This document shows, piece by piece, positions 42,306-54,075 of a stretch of 64,000 nt of DNA. Within the stretch, counting starts at the first letter, position 1; each line of letters starts with the position of its first letter. The notes beneath the pieces are model-generated. The model worked only from the letters and a program-made list of their open reading frames with translations. It ran no database searches and had not been told where the DNA came from. The stretch is taken from NCBI GenBank assembly GCA_023101725.1, contig JALJCO010000135.1, positions 21,001-85,000 on the forward strand. The letters are read 5' to 3'. The translations under genes and the position numbers were made by a program. This stretch comes from Atherinomorus stipes (taxonomy: Eukaryota > Chordata > Actinopteri > Atheriniformes > Atherinidae).

Positions 42306-42999
42306 AAGTCATGTTAGTGATTGGTTGTAATGGTAGTGGTAGGTTATCTTGTAATGATGGAAACTTGTGTGCTGCCAGTTTGTTTCTCCACGTGCTGGAA
42401 TGGGGGTGGGGGGGGGGGGGGGGCTTGACGTGTGTGTTAGGAGGGTGTACGATCATTTATAAGAGCGCTGCATATGGACCTATTGTATTCCTCAGAGGGT
42501 GATGATTTATATGGAGCTGCTGTGACGCATGCTGAGGCCTGACCGGGTGTCAGGAGCCACTCCCTGCTGCTGTGAATGGTCGCCATGGTGACAAGAGGCT
42601 GCCAAAAAGTCTGCCGCTGCAGGCCACCGGCAGCTCTGTTGATGGCCGTTTGACATTTGACCTCCTGAAGTGTCTGCTGTGAGCTGTGAGATTAATCATG
42701 GCTGTGGCTTACATCTCTAGAAATGGCTCCTCTGGGAACACATGATTACATCTCTGCTGCGTTATTGTCTCTGGAACAATGTCTTGCTCCTGGATATTAG
42801 GAAAGCATAACAGTCCTTTCATTACTCATCATATGGCTACCTCATTCATGCAGATAGACGGGACAGGAAGCTCAGATAAAGTAGATCACTTATATGCTGG
42901 CAGGAATCCTGGAAAACAGTCCTGGCATGCTGGAAAATGGAAGAACAGAGTTAAAGTCATCAGTGTCTCATTCTAAATGATTCGGTGCTTCACAGCATC
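42306..42999. other. Intergenic stretch with G-run
   Basis: A run of about 17 G bases at 42405-42423, interrupted once by T. The rest is unremarkable, with a frame at 42779-42976 of no known domain. Confidence 0.4.
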
Positions 43000-43306
43000 T
43001 TCTAAGGGCCCGTTCACAAAGCGTAGACCGCTAGACTCGGTCCGATTAAGGACTCTGCTCGGCGGGGGTGGGGGTGGTCTTCCGGGCCGAGATTGCACCG
43101 TAGCCAAACGAGCCAAACCTTCTGAATAATGTTCCCAGTCTCTCCAGAGGTGGCGCTGCATTCAGATTCACCGTAGGAGGGGACAGACGGCATCTGTGAT
43201 GACTGAGGAGCAGCTGTCGCTCTACATCACTGCTCTGACTAACAAGCGCTGTGGAGGAAGAATATTCCAGATATTCCAGCAGACGTGACCGCACTTCCAT
43301 GTGGCA
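43000..43306. repeat. Dispersed repeat X, copy 1
   Basis: 'ctaagggcccgttcacaaag' then 'cggtgggggt'-like GC-rich DNA, and from about 43190 'ctgtgatgactgaggagcag' 'ctgtcgctctacatcactgc' and 'cagacgtgaccgcacttcca'. The last ~110 bp recur at 55216-55327 in the same order, in each case directly in front of a CACTG element. A DNA transposon origin (PIF/Harbinger-like) is possible. Confidence 0.55.
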
Positions 43307-43545
43307 CACTGCAAAAACTCAAATCTTACCAAGCAGATTTTCCTCATTTCTCGTCAAAATTTCTCATCACACTCAAAATAAGACAAAATCACCAAAAGAG
43401 AAGCATTTCAGTGAGATACAGGAAGTTGTTTTAAGGTCACGCATCTTATTTAAATACATCTTATTGAGAAAATTTTGCTTGTTCCATTGGCAGAACTTTT
43501 TTGGTTATTACAAGCAAACAAATCTTGGCCACTCTTGAAATAAGA
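43307..43545. mobile_element. CACTG-ended element, copy 2
   Basis: Starts CACTGCAAAAACTCAAATCT and continues through 'agcagattttcctcatttct', 'aataagacaaaatcacc' and 'gcttgttccattggcagaa'. The same sequence occurs at 21895 and 55328. There is no closing CAGTG. Confidence 0.6.
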
Positions 43546-44389
43546 GAATAAAGATTTAGGCAGTAGTTAGTTGTTCTTATAAAGCTGTAACTCTGTTAGT
43601 AACGCCGTTACCTTTATGAACTGTGTTGGAAACTATGTTTCCAACTTTTAAAGTTTTGACCCAGCATTGGTCAGATTTTAGTTTTTGTGTCAGATTTCAA
43701 AAGAATAGTGGAAGAACAAGCATTTATTGATTCATCTGTAATTGAATATTAGATGAATGAATGATGCATTGACTGAAGTGCATTGATCATCAGCTGCAGA
43801 TCATTTACAGAAGATGGCTGACTCTGGATGTGTCGGATCGGATCCATCGGTGTATCCTTTTTTTTTTTTTTTTTCTTTCCTTTTCTACTTGTCCTGTCCA
43901 GCATCATAGCAGCAGAATGGAAATTTGATTGCTTTATTCTGTTGAACAGTTTTGCTTTACCAAGCGGAGCTTTATGAACATAAGGCTCCACTTGATATCC
44001 TGTTTATTCATTTTATTTCTTTAATTAAACATTTGTCTATAACAGCATTCCATATCGTACTGCTGGGCCTGACAAGGAGAAATGAAAGTTAACAGAGGTA
44101 ATGATAGAAAGTGGAACAGAGAGAAAGGAGTAAGGAAGAGGAAGAGAGAGAGGAGAGAAAACATGAATCCACTTACACAGTTCACTGGTACATCTGTACA
44201 GAAATCCCTAAGCAACATTCCAAGGTCTCTGTCGGAAAACAAAACTAACAATCCCCTACAGGAGGACCTGCAGGTGGCTTAAATATCCTCAGATCATACA
44301 AACACACGCAGAACTACGCAGAGAAGAGGTACAACCTAGTCATCGCAATGGGAAGCAGTGTCACAGTGTCAACATGCATAATAAAGGGT
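43546..44389. other. Intergenic stretch with a T-run
   Basis: A T-run of about 17 at 43858-43874 with CT-rich continuation. No exon or element recognised. Confidence 0.4.
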
Positions 44390-45615
44390 GCTCCGTGGTG
44401 ATACAGTCATGCAGATGCAGCCTCGTCTCTGCAAGGAGGAGGAAGCCCGCAAGGCTCACGACCCAGGCCCCCAGCAGGCCCAGATCTGAGCCGCCCCCCC
44501 AAAAGAACGGACATGCATCCCCCAAAGGGCGGCAAAAGGCGGCCCCAGCCAGAGCCCCCGCGGTCTGGGGGCCCAGGCCCCAGCGGGCCAAGACCAGCAG
44601 CTGCCGACCCCCCCCCCCCCCCACCAAGCGCCAGGCGCCCCCGGGACAAAGACAGCCCAGGAGCAGCCCCCCACCCGACCCGGGCAGCCCAACCCAAACC
44701 CAGGAGGACCGGACCCCCCAGACGACACCCCCCCAGGGCAGGCCAGCCCCCACCCTAACAACCCTGCCCCACACACCTGACACCAGGATGCCATCACTGC
44801 TACCACCCCCTACCCCACCACCACGCTCACACACACACTCCCCACACACATACCCCAACACCCCCCATGTACTCCCCCCCACACACACACATACACCCCC
44901 CCCACTCCGCTCTCCGACCTTACATACCCACACTCACTCCTCTCTCCATCCCCAACACTCTCCTCCCTCTACTGTCCACACCTACCCCCACCTCCTGATA
45001 CCCTCTAACACACCATGCACTCCCCCAACATAACTGCACCAACCCCCTCCCTCCACCCCCACATCGCCCCCCACCTCCCTATACCCCCAATACCCCATTC
45101 AATCCCCCCCATACATGTTCGGCCCCGCCCATCCCTCTGACCCTATCACATTCCCGCCCTTCCTTCCTTCAGCCCCTCATGACCATCCCTACTAGACATC
45201 CACGAGCATGCCACCTCCTTCCTCCATCCCCCTTTCCTCCAACCACTTACCCACATCTCCCTCCCTCTTCCAGCCCAAGTTCCTCCCTCCCACATTTCCT
45301 CTTTCTTCACTCTTTCATTGTTCTCACATACCCCCTCACTCTTGCCCTTGCCCCCGTTTCTCCTGAGTGGTAGCCCGGGCTGGGGAAGCGTTCCTCCCCA
45401 CCCCCACCCACCCCCTCTTCCCTCACCCCCGGACGCAGCAGGCCAGGCACCCCTGAGCCGGCAGATCCCCCGCAATGCAGCCAACCACTAACCACTAACC
45501 ACTAACCCTAACCACTAGCGCATGGAGCAGCCACTACTCCCCCTCTCCCCAGTGGCATACCTCCTTTTCTACCTCCCCCGGGGTAGAAAAGGACCCTGCC
45601 CCCCCCCCCCCCCCG
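44390..45615. repeat. C-rich, strand-asymmetric block
   Basis: Roughly 1.2 kb in which the plus strand is dominated by C with A, and G is scarce beyond 44760. C-runs of about 14 and 15 occur near 44608 and 45600. 'aaccactaaccactaacc' repeats end the block at 45487-45520. Frames of up to 219 codons on both strands are compositional (Pro/Thr/His on plus, Gly/Val on minus). It may be the G-rich leader of a fish retroelement, but I cannot name it. Confidence 0.7.
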
Positions 45616-46034
45616 CTCATGACTGTGTGTAAGATGTGTGTTGTTTGCAGTTAAAACTGAGAGGTAGTGCCAAGTCGTGTCGGGTGTCTAGTTCACTGAG
45701 CATCCAGGTTTTGGTATCAGTGAAGGCATGTCATCCATGGGAACTCCTTTTCTGCAGCTTCTTGATTGTTCAGAGAGGATGACCATAAATTTGAAATGAT
45801 GATGCTCGCTGGCTTTTGGCTTCTCTGATGTTAAACTTAATCCTCATAAATTATCAGGCTAATTGTGTATCTGCTCCCATAATTGCGATTTTTTTTTTGC
45901 TGTGCTTTGTAGTTTGGAGCTGGAAGCTGACAAAATGCAACTTCCCACAATGCTTCAGTCTTTTCTGCATGGGAGACAGCAGATGCATGCTAGCGTCCTG
46001 CTGGTGGTCACGTTTCTCTGAGGCTGCATACCGT
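45616..46034. other. Short intergenic stretch, nothing recognised
   Basis: No array, element end or exon signal recognised. Confidence 0.4.
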
Positions 46035-47345
46035 GGATCATCATGGAGGTATACCTGCAGTAGAAGTACTGGTGATCATGGAGTATACCTGCAGTAGAAG
46101 TACTCGTGATCATGGAGGGGGGGGGAGGAGGGAGGGGGGAGGGAGGAGGAAGGAAGGGGGGGGGTATACCTGCAGTAGAAGTACTCGTGATCATGGAGGT
46201 ATACCTGCAGTAGAAGTACTGGTGATCATGGAGTATACCTGCAGTAGAGGTACTGGTGATCATGGGGGTATCCTCCAGTAGAAGAGGTAATTGTGGATGT
46301 AGAGGTGGATAGGTAGTAGTGGTGATTGGGGAATAAGAGGGGAAGTAGGGGTACTGGTGATCAGGGATAATCTGCAGTAGAAGTACTCGTGATCATGGAG
46401 GTATACCTGCAGTAGAAGTACTCGTGATCATGGAGTATACCTGCAGTAGAAGTACTCGTGATCATGGAGTATACCTGCAGTAGAGTACTGGTGATCATGG
46501 AGTATACCTGCAGTAGAAGTACTGGTGATCATGGAGTATACCTGCAGTAGAAGTACTGGTGATCATGGAGAAAATAAGGCGGATATACCTGCAGTAGAAG
46601 TACTGGTGATCATGGAGTATACCTGCAGTAGAAGTACTCGTGATCATGGAGTATACCTGCAGTAGAAGTACTGGTGATCATGGAGTATACCTGCAGTAGA
46701 AGTACTGGTGATCATGGAGTATACCTGCAGTAGAAGTACTGGTGATCATGGAGGTATACCTGCAGTAGAAGTACTGGTGATCATGGAGTATACCTGCAGT
46801 AGAAGTACTGGTGATCATGGAGTATACCTGCAGTAGAAATCAGTACTGGTGATCATGGAGTATACCTGCAGTAGTACTGGTGATCATGGAGTATACCTGC
46901 AGTAGAAGTACTCGTGATCATGGAGTATACCTGCAGTAGAAGTACTGGTGATCATGGAGTATACCTGCAGTAGAAGTACTCGTGATCATGGAGTATACCT
47001 GCAGTAAGTACTGGTGATCATGGAGTATACCTGCAGTAGAAGTACTGGTGATCATGGAGTATACCTGCAGTAGAAGTACTGGTGATCATGGAGTATACCT
47101 GCAGTAGAAGTACTGGTGATCATGGAGTATACCTGCAGTAGAAGTACTGGTGATCATGGAGTATACCTGCAGTAGAAGTACTGGTGATCATGGAGTATAC
47201 CTGCAGTAGTACTGGTGATCATGGAGTATACCTGCAGTAGTACTGGTGATCATGGAGTATACCTGCAGTAGAAGTACTGGTGATCATGGACGTATATCTG
47301 CAGTAGAAGTACTGGTGATCATGGAGTATACCTGCAGTAGTACTC
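46035..47345. repeat. 34 bp minisatellite (TATACCTGCAGTAGAAGTAC type)
   Basis: About 36 units of tatacctgcagtagaagtac followed by tggtgatcatggag, with TGG/TCG alternation, occasional loss of 'gaag' and extra 'g' at unit ends. A G-rich interruption at 46115-46165 and a diverged patch at 46265-46370 split the first part. The unit contains CTGCAG and TGATCA palindromes. Open frames here are by-products. Confidence 0.95.
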
Positions 47346-47624
47346 GTCTCTGTCCTGCATTGGCTCCTTCTCTGCAGCAGTAACAGGATGGGAGCTCGGG
47401 GAGATGATCCTGCAGCGATGCTTCTTCAGAGCCTCAGCGTCTACGGTCACATGGAAATTAACGATGGGGGATAAAAGGAAACTTAATCCTGTGAAATTAT
47501 GGTGCTTGTGCCTGAGATCTGATTTATTTTTAGAGTTTATTTTGAAGAATTGAGTGGGACTCTGCTGCCACAAGGCCAGGCTTTGAAAGTGTCCCTCCAT
47601 TTAACTCTTTGATCTTTCAGACTT

Positions 47625-47910
47625 ATGTCTGTGTCTGTGTGTGTGTGTGTTCCTGTACTTGCTACACTGTGAGGACCATTTGGATATTTTAACCAACAAA
47701 GTGAGGACATTTTTGCTGGTCGTCACGAACAAAGCCTCAGAAAAACCCAGTTTTGAGGGTGAAGATTTGGTTTTAGAGTTTAGGTTATAAATAGGTTTAG
47801 GTCGGATGAGGACAAGGGTTACAGCAGGTTTAGGCAATCAGTTGTGGTGATTAGGGTTAGGGGCTAGGGAATGCATTATGTCAATGAAAGTCCTCACAAA
47901 GAAAGTGTGT
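47625..47910 (-). repeat. Telomere-like dispersed repeat, copy 1
   Basis: On the minus strand it reads 'cattgacataatgcattccc', 'tagcccctaaccctaatc', then further CCTAA-rich DNA and 'gtcctcactttgttgg', next to a (TG)n stretch at 47628-47650. The same order (CATTGACATAATGCATTCCC, CCTAACCCTTGTCCTAATCC) is found at 50600-50870 and 62105-62345. It is a well-known type of fish repeat; the CCTAACCC words are internal and not a chromosome end. Confidence 0.7.
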
Positions 47911-49639
47911 GTTCAGATTAACAGCGTGTGATCCTCCCCATTTGTCTGATTAGCGGTGTGTAAGACTGTGATCCTCCCCCTCTCGTCCTCTTCCTGCCCG
48001 GCTGCGTTCATGTTCTGCATGAGGCAGGATTGATGCGGGAGGTTAGAAGAACCGGTAAAACGTAGCTGGTGTTTGATCTGATCTGGTTGTGAACCAGGTC
48101 TGCAGCAGATTAGCTGCACCGCTCAGATCTCCATGATAACTTAGATGGACCTGGATCACCAGGACGTTCCAGCCTTCATCTGCTCTCTAGGTCTGAGACA
48201 TAACTGTGGATAAACTGAAGGAAGAAATGGTTCTTCTCCGTTTTTTCACATTTCTTCCATTTTTACTTCCATTTTAAAGCTGTTTGTTGAAATCAAGCAG
48301 ACGACACGGACGTGATGTCGTACTGAGCTGAAACTGGCTCGGATGAGAATAAAACTGCAGCAGCACATTTTCATCTCCAGGCCGACATGAATCCTTTCCC
48401 TTCGCTCATCCCTCCCACAGCTGAGCTCTTCCTCGTCACATCTCTCATTAATGTGTGTGTTTTTAGCCCGTAGCCGTTAGCAGCCACCCGTCTCCCTGCA
48501 TCTCTAATCTCCGTTCACAAGACCAGTCACGCTCCCCAGAATCTGCAGAGGAAGAGCAGAGCACCACGGTGGCAGCCCGGCGCTCGCTGACCCAGAAACC
48601 CCATCCATCACCGCCTTCATCTGACGGCCACGGATGGCTTCGTGGCTTATTAAAAAACACCCTTTGTCTGTCAGTGAGTACCAGTTTATCTCATCAGCGT
48701 GAAGACGGAGAAGGAAATCCCTCCAGAATGAGGTTCTTCCCAGGAAGATCAAAGCCACCGTGCTGGGGTGTGGAGCTGCAATTAAACTTCCCAACAACCA
48801 ATTTTCTTAATCAGCTTCAAACCAAAGTAGGAAACGTCCTGTTTGAAAGCCCCGGTTGTTAGCTGCAGTTATAACTCTTATTTCTAATCATACTTTAACG
48901 TACTGACCGTTTGTGTCTGGATTCTTTTTTTTTCACTGATATCTTCAAACTTCCAGATGTGTTTCTGTAATAGCTGATGTCAGAGCACCAGCTTTCCAGT
49001 GGTCAGCCTTCAGATTCAAAGCTGCTTCTGCTCCTTTTCCCTGATCTCGCCATGGTTGGGGCATTCGCCACCATCGTGGCAGGTGTTCCCGCTGGGATCA
49101 GTTTGCTTTTGGCAAATAAAATTGAGAGTTTTATCATGTTGGTCTAAAGCGATGCAAAGAGATAAATCTGTTGAATTAATGCATTATTTTCTACCTGTGT
49201 GAATGACAAAGTTATCTCTCAAACCATATAAATAACTGAAATGCAGAGCCCTAATTTCCCCTCGGAGATCATAACAGTATATAAAAAAAATAAAAACGAT
49301 ATAATCCTCCATATTTATGAAGTTTCCAACGTTCTCAAACCTACATTTAGAACTTTTATCATCGGCTGTTGTTGAAGGTCGGCTCGCAGATCTTGGAAAA
49401 ACAGTTCGAAGAAGCTACAATGCACATCATGTGACATGTCTGAAGCCCAGGAACATGCTGTTCCCCGGGTTCACGAGCGAACGGACCCAGTGGAAGTTAC
49501 CTTTCGGGTCGTTGCTCAAAGGTTTTGGGAATATGTGGGAGATGGTCGTCCACAACACCAAGACTACAGCTGATATCCCAGATAGCAGCGCTCGTCTACT
49601 TATCAGAAATCAGAGTTTTTCCACCATTATTTATAGACC
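47911..49639. other. Intergenic stretch, nothing recognised
   Basis: GC content is a little higher than in the first 25 kb. Frames at 48463-48862 on both strands overlap and have no domain. No element ends found. Confidence 0.4.
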
Positions 49640-49900
49640 AGTTTCAGGGCCAGAACCATGGGCGCCACCATGTCCGCTAGTTCCTGCCAAGGACCTCTGG
49701 TTACCATGGTTACAGGGTATTTTACACTGAGGACAAACACAGGTTAACAACACACATATAAAGAGCTCCCAAACTCGATGATTGAAAAGTGGATCTTGTG
49801 AAACCCAGAAAGGTTTCTGGGACAGTATGTCGGTCTGCGGCTGCAGCAGCTGTTATATGTTGCTCACTTACAGTATATCTGTCTACGTATCGGGCCGACA
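49640..49900. repeat. Dispersed repeat shared with 22150-22310
   Basis: 'cagggccagaaccatgggcg' 'ccaccatg' and, ~130 bp later, 'gaaacccagaaaggtttctg' 'ggacagtatg' and 'gctgcagcagctgttat' parallel the copy at 22.2 kb. Family unknown. Confidence 0.5.
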
Positions 49901-50535
49901 TCGCGCACCATCAGGCTCCATGGTCATGCGCAGGCTGTCTGTTTTCGGTGCACATTTCTAAGGCCACAGAACAGCTCGGCGCGTTTCCTGCTGAGTCCGT
50001 GACATCATCTTTTAGATGAAGTCCAGTATCTGTTCATGTCAAACACTGCATCTGCTGACAAAGCTGCCATTGATTAGTGGAAGGAGCTTCTGTTGGACCT
50101 TCTAATGACCTGGTGGACCGATGATGTGCTCGCTTCACCTGTCATGGGTGAACTGGACTTCGTTGTGATCTGAACCCCACATTTTGTAGCAGAGCCTCGT
50201 CATGCTGACGCCTCCTGTGCTGCTTCCCTGGCGGTTGGTGAAGTTTCCTCTGCTGATGCCTTCTTCTGGTTCACGTGGCATGACGCATACCAATGATTCA
50301 GTTTCCTACAAATAATGGCTACTGGAGAGTTTCCTTGTTTTATTTGAGCAGTGAGATGATATGTAGGATAGCACCGTGCGTATTCCTGCAGCCGTTTACA
50401 TAACGGCCCCCATGAGTCCACAGTACCCGGTCCTGTGTGTGATGGACCGTCTAGAGGAACAGAGAACACAGTCAGGTCTGTTAGCTGAGTCTGCATCTCC
50501 TCCTGCCGAGCAGCACACCGGCCCACAATGCACCA

Positions 50536-50537
<2 letters not shown>

Positions 50538-50590
<53 letters not shown>
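50538..50590. repeat. (CA)n microsatellite
   Basis: About 26 uninterrupted CA units directly before the telomere-like repeat copy 2. Confidence 0.98.
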
Positions 50591-50592
<2 letters not shown>

Positions 50593-50868
50593 ATGTTGTG
50601 TTTTCATTCCTTGTGGGGTCTTTCCATTGACATAATGCATTCCCTAGCCCCTAACCCTAAACCTAACTCCCAGAACTGATTGCCTTACCCTAACCCTTGT
50701 CCTAATCCTAACCTAAACCTAACTGTAACTTAGTCTCTAAAACCTAATCTTGACCCTCAAATCGGGGTTCATCCCCATGGGGACCGGGAAAATGTCCCCA
50801 CGAGGGCAAGACGTCCCCACAGTGATAGTAAAAATCCAGAACACAGTCCCCACAATGTTGCAATTACG

Positions 50869-50869
<1 letters not shown>
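50591..50869 (+). repeat. Telomere-like dispersed repeat, copy 2
   Basis: 'cattgacataatgcattccc' 'tagcccctaaccctaaac' then 'ccttaccctaacccttgtcc' and 'gaccgggaaaatgtcccc' 'acagtgatag'. It is bounded on both sides by (CA)n, as is usual for this repeat type. Closest to the copy at 62105. Confidence 0.75.

Positions 50870-50931
<62 letters not shown>
50870..50931. repeat. (CA)n microsatellite
   Basis: About 30 CA units with no interruption, closing copy 2 of the telomere-like repeat. Confidence 0.98.
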
Positions 50932-50932
<1 letters not shown>

Positions 50933-51081
50933 CCTTGTGCAGGAGAGTGTGTTGAGCTTGTGTCGTATGCGTATACTTGAGAGGACTTTGTTTGTGGGAA
51001 AGTATGAGTGAGCCTGCTGTTGTGTGTTGGGGGTTTGTGATTATGCCTGATTTAATTGTCCTAAAGAGCTAAAGGAGGCTG

Positions 51082-51142
51082 GTGTGTGTGTGTGTGCGTG
51101 TGTGTGTGTGTGGGTGCGTGCGTGCATGCGTGCGTGCACGCC
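51082..51142. repeat. (TG)n / (TGCG)n microsatellite
   Basis: Imperfect TG repeats pass into 'gtgcgtgcgtgcatgcgtgc'. Alternating purine-pyrimidine of this length is a potential Z-DNA former. Confidence 0.9.
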
Positions 51143-51834
51143 TCCAAGGATCAAGTCCCCAGCTGGAAAATGGAGTTGGAAGCTCAGATTATTATCATCA
51201 TTTATTTACATGGGAGCTCATTGCAGAACTAATGTGATTCAACCCCCGTTTGCAGATTATCTCTCCTCTCCATCATCCTTCCTCCTCCTTATCTTATTGA
51301 TTGGATTATTGTTTGAATAGGGAATTTATTCGCTTCGGATCCTCCGTGCAGAGATGGAAACGGGAACTGATTTGAAAACAAACACAACAAACAGCTGCAG
51401 ATTAGAGACGAAGCTCGTGGAAAGATCTCACCTCCACGTTAACAATCAAAAAATGTTGGAAAGACAAACGTGTTTGTGATGCGGTGAAACGGCGTCCTGC
51501 AGCGTGATTATAATATCTGTGAAATGAGTGGAGTTTCCGGCAAATGAAAACATCTCAGACAGGAAATGGGATTGTGGGGCGCGTGGACGTTGTAGTAAGT
51601 GTGCTTTTTAAACACCGCTGAGAGTCTGTGTGAGTAGGAAATGAAAGCATCGTGATCGGAGGAGGGATCAGATTCACTCAGAGTCCTACTCTGCTCACTT
51701 AGGTTGCTGATTTCAAAGATGATTAAAAGGCCAGAGGCCTGTCTTTCAGGCAGAATCTGAGACTTATTGAGGTTTAGTATCACCATGGCAACGCATGCTG
51801 GGGTCAAAATAACCAACAGTGCATCCATATTCAC
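51143..51834. other. Intergenic stretch, nothing recognised
   Basis: No repeat ends or splice-supported exon. The frame 51508-51834 (minus) has no domain I know. Confidence 0.4.
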
Positions 51835-53405
51835 ACCCAGAGGAAAAATTTACTGCTCAGAGCTTGCTCTTTTATGACTCATGAGACATATTTGAGTTTC
51901 TCATCTCTGCCTCATTTTAGTTTCTATTTTGTCTCAAATGTTTCTCCTAAAATTCTCTAGGAGAAATAAGGTGAAACAATATTGAGTTATACTTGAGACT
52001 TAGGGGGAGATGTTTTTGAGATCACATTTTACTGCTCAGAGCTTGCTCTTTTATGACTCTTGAGACATATTTGAGTTTCTCATCTCAGCCTCATTTTAGT
52101 TTTTTTGTCTCAAATCTTTCTTCTCATGTGTTTTTTCTAAAATTCACAAGGAGAAATAAGGTGAAACAAATATTGAGTCATACTTGAGACTTAGGGGAGA
52201 TACAAACAACTTTATTTAACAAATTCTGGCAATACATTCCAAGAAAAACATTGATAAACTATTTATCCAGACTGAAAATACATATGCAAGTATGACAACA
52301 TTCAAAATAATACATATAATAAAACATTGAAATAAATGAACGGGAGGAAAACCAACCAAAAAAAAAAGTCAATTTAATTAGTTTGTGTGGTTTGGATACA
52401 CCTCTAGGATTTTTTTTTTTATGTTTTTTTTTAGATATACAATTCACGGTCTCATTTTTGAAAACCAAAAACACTGGGTTTGCTGTCCTCAATGTCTTCT
52501 TTATATCTTGACAGTCAGATAAACACCTTTTCCACATCAAGACTGAAGACACACTGCTTTTTGTCCACAGGTTTATTGAAACTGTAAGAACAAAAAGAAT
52601 GTACAAACCATAATTAACTTTATGCTTAGGAAAAGGTCCAGGTAAACACGTACAATGCAAACAAACAACTAAAGCATCTCCTTTTTTTAGATATTACAGC
52701 AAGCTCTGCACATTAGTTTTCACTTTAAGTGTAATTTTTTGATGAATATTTCCACATCATGAACTGTTGGTCTGCTTATTTATCTTAAACACACTTGGAT
52801 GAATTGAGAACTGTCTAAAAAACAGTATATGAGGTTTCAAGTCATAATTTAGCTGAGTTGCCTCATAATCAAACAGAACTTTCACAAAAAACATATTAAA
52901 CTAAAATAAACATCTGGAACTGTAGATGCTGTTTTAAATGAGCAATACATACGTACGATGCTATCAAAAGGCATGAGATGTTTGCAGATGATGTTGGATC
53001 TGTTATACATGACAGAAACTTTTCCTTGTGCTCTGCAGTTACTTCCTGATCAACACAACTTCCTGTTACTGAGAACTGCAGCTCTTAAAGGGACCATGCT
53101 AAAATACCACAGCAACACTCCTGAACAGGACATGATGAGACCAGATTTAGTCCATAAAGAGAGCTCTCTGATTTCTCCGCTTGAGATCTCATGGAGACAC
53201 AAAAGTGATATGAGAGCTTGCTGAGAGCTTTTCTGAAACTTGAATGGAGACTAAATCGAGCTTTAGTACATGTTATTGCTCCAGACTGAGACACAGCAGA
53301 AATAAACCTTGGTCTCATTTTGGTGTCACACATATCTCATAGTTGTCTGGGAGAAGTAAATGAAACATTTTGGAGATCTCATTCAGACTTTTCTTTCCTC
53401 TGGGT
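51835..53405. mobile_element. Possible DNA transposon with ACCCAGAGGAAA ends
   Basis: ACCCAGAGGAAAAA at 51835 and TTTCCTCTGGGT ending at 53405 form inverted ends of about 12 bp. The interior starts with a direct duplication of about 178 bp (ttactgctcagagcttgctc at 51850 and 52028) rich in 'gagacatatttgagtttctc' words, and the right end has similar 'gagatctcat' language. No transposase is visible and no target duplication is clear, so this remains tentative. Confidence 0.4.
51850..52203. repeat. 178 bp direct duplication
   Basis: Two units beginning 'ttactgctcagagcttgctc' and ending 'atacttgagacttaggg' are about 90% alike, with a short indel near 'tctatttt'. They lie just inside the left end of the tentative element. 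Confidence 0.85.
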
Positions 53406-54071
53406 ACCAACATCTATCTTTTGAAATGTTTTTAAAATGATTTAAAATCATAAGACACCTATCGGGGTTTACGTAAGAAAACTTGGATATTTCATATTTG
53501 TCCTTTATTAGCTGCACAAAAGTCTAATGTTGTTTATGTAATAGGCAAAAAAGCGGCAATTTTTGGTCCCGTTGAAATTAATGGGGTTTTTCTGCAATGA
53601 CCGAAAAACCTGGCCTACTCAGGCGCCTTCATAGCTCAGGTGTACTGTCACGTAGAAACATCATTCAAAGTTTAAAGGGCTGATGTCATGACCTTGAATT
53701 AATATAATTTTGCAATAAAATAAGACAAACAAAATAGTTGTGTGCAGTTTGAAGTCAGTCAGACTTATTGTCATGTAAATATCCAACATATAAGAGGATC
53801 AGCTACAGCAGCTAGCGATTAGCTTTTCCATGACATGACGTCAGTGATAGAACCCTCTGTGATCGGCTCTTTGTTCCACGTGGATGATAAAAGCAGTGGA
53901 AAACATGAAAGATGCTTCAGAACAACTAAACTGCAGCTGGTTCGTGTGGTGGGATCATCAGCTAGTTCAGAGGAGTGTGATGATGCGGAGCTCCAGCCTG
54001 CGAGACCCACACCAAGCAGACTGACACCTGTAAGGAGTGACCCAGTCCAGCACCAAGCCCACCCACAACTC
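53406..54071. other. Intergenic stretch, nothing firm
   Basis: 'gtttaaagggctgatgtcat' near 53668 has the form of a TTAA-flanked element end, but no partner was found. The two opposite frames at 53819-54104 are unlikely to be genes. Confidence 0.35.
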
Positions 54072-54075
54072 TTAA

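Noticed and set aside
44361..45033. Pro-rich (plus) and Gly-rich (minus) proteins of about 200 codons
   Set aside because: Base-composition artefacts of C-rich DNA; mutually antiparallel, no domain.
46033..46281. Pro-rich/Tyr-rich frames at the start of the 34 bp array
   Set aside because: Repeat by-products on both strands.
50200..50630. Val/Cys-repeat and Thr/His-repeat proteins
   Set aside because: Translations of (CA)n/(TG)n tracts.
50600..50730. True telomere or chromosome end
   Set aside because: CCTAA words are imperfect, short and flanked on both sides by ordinary DNA; the same dispersed repeat occurs three times.
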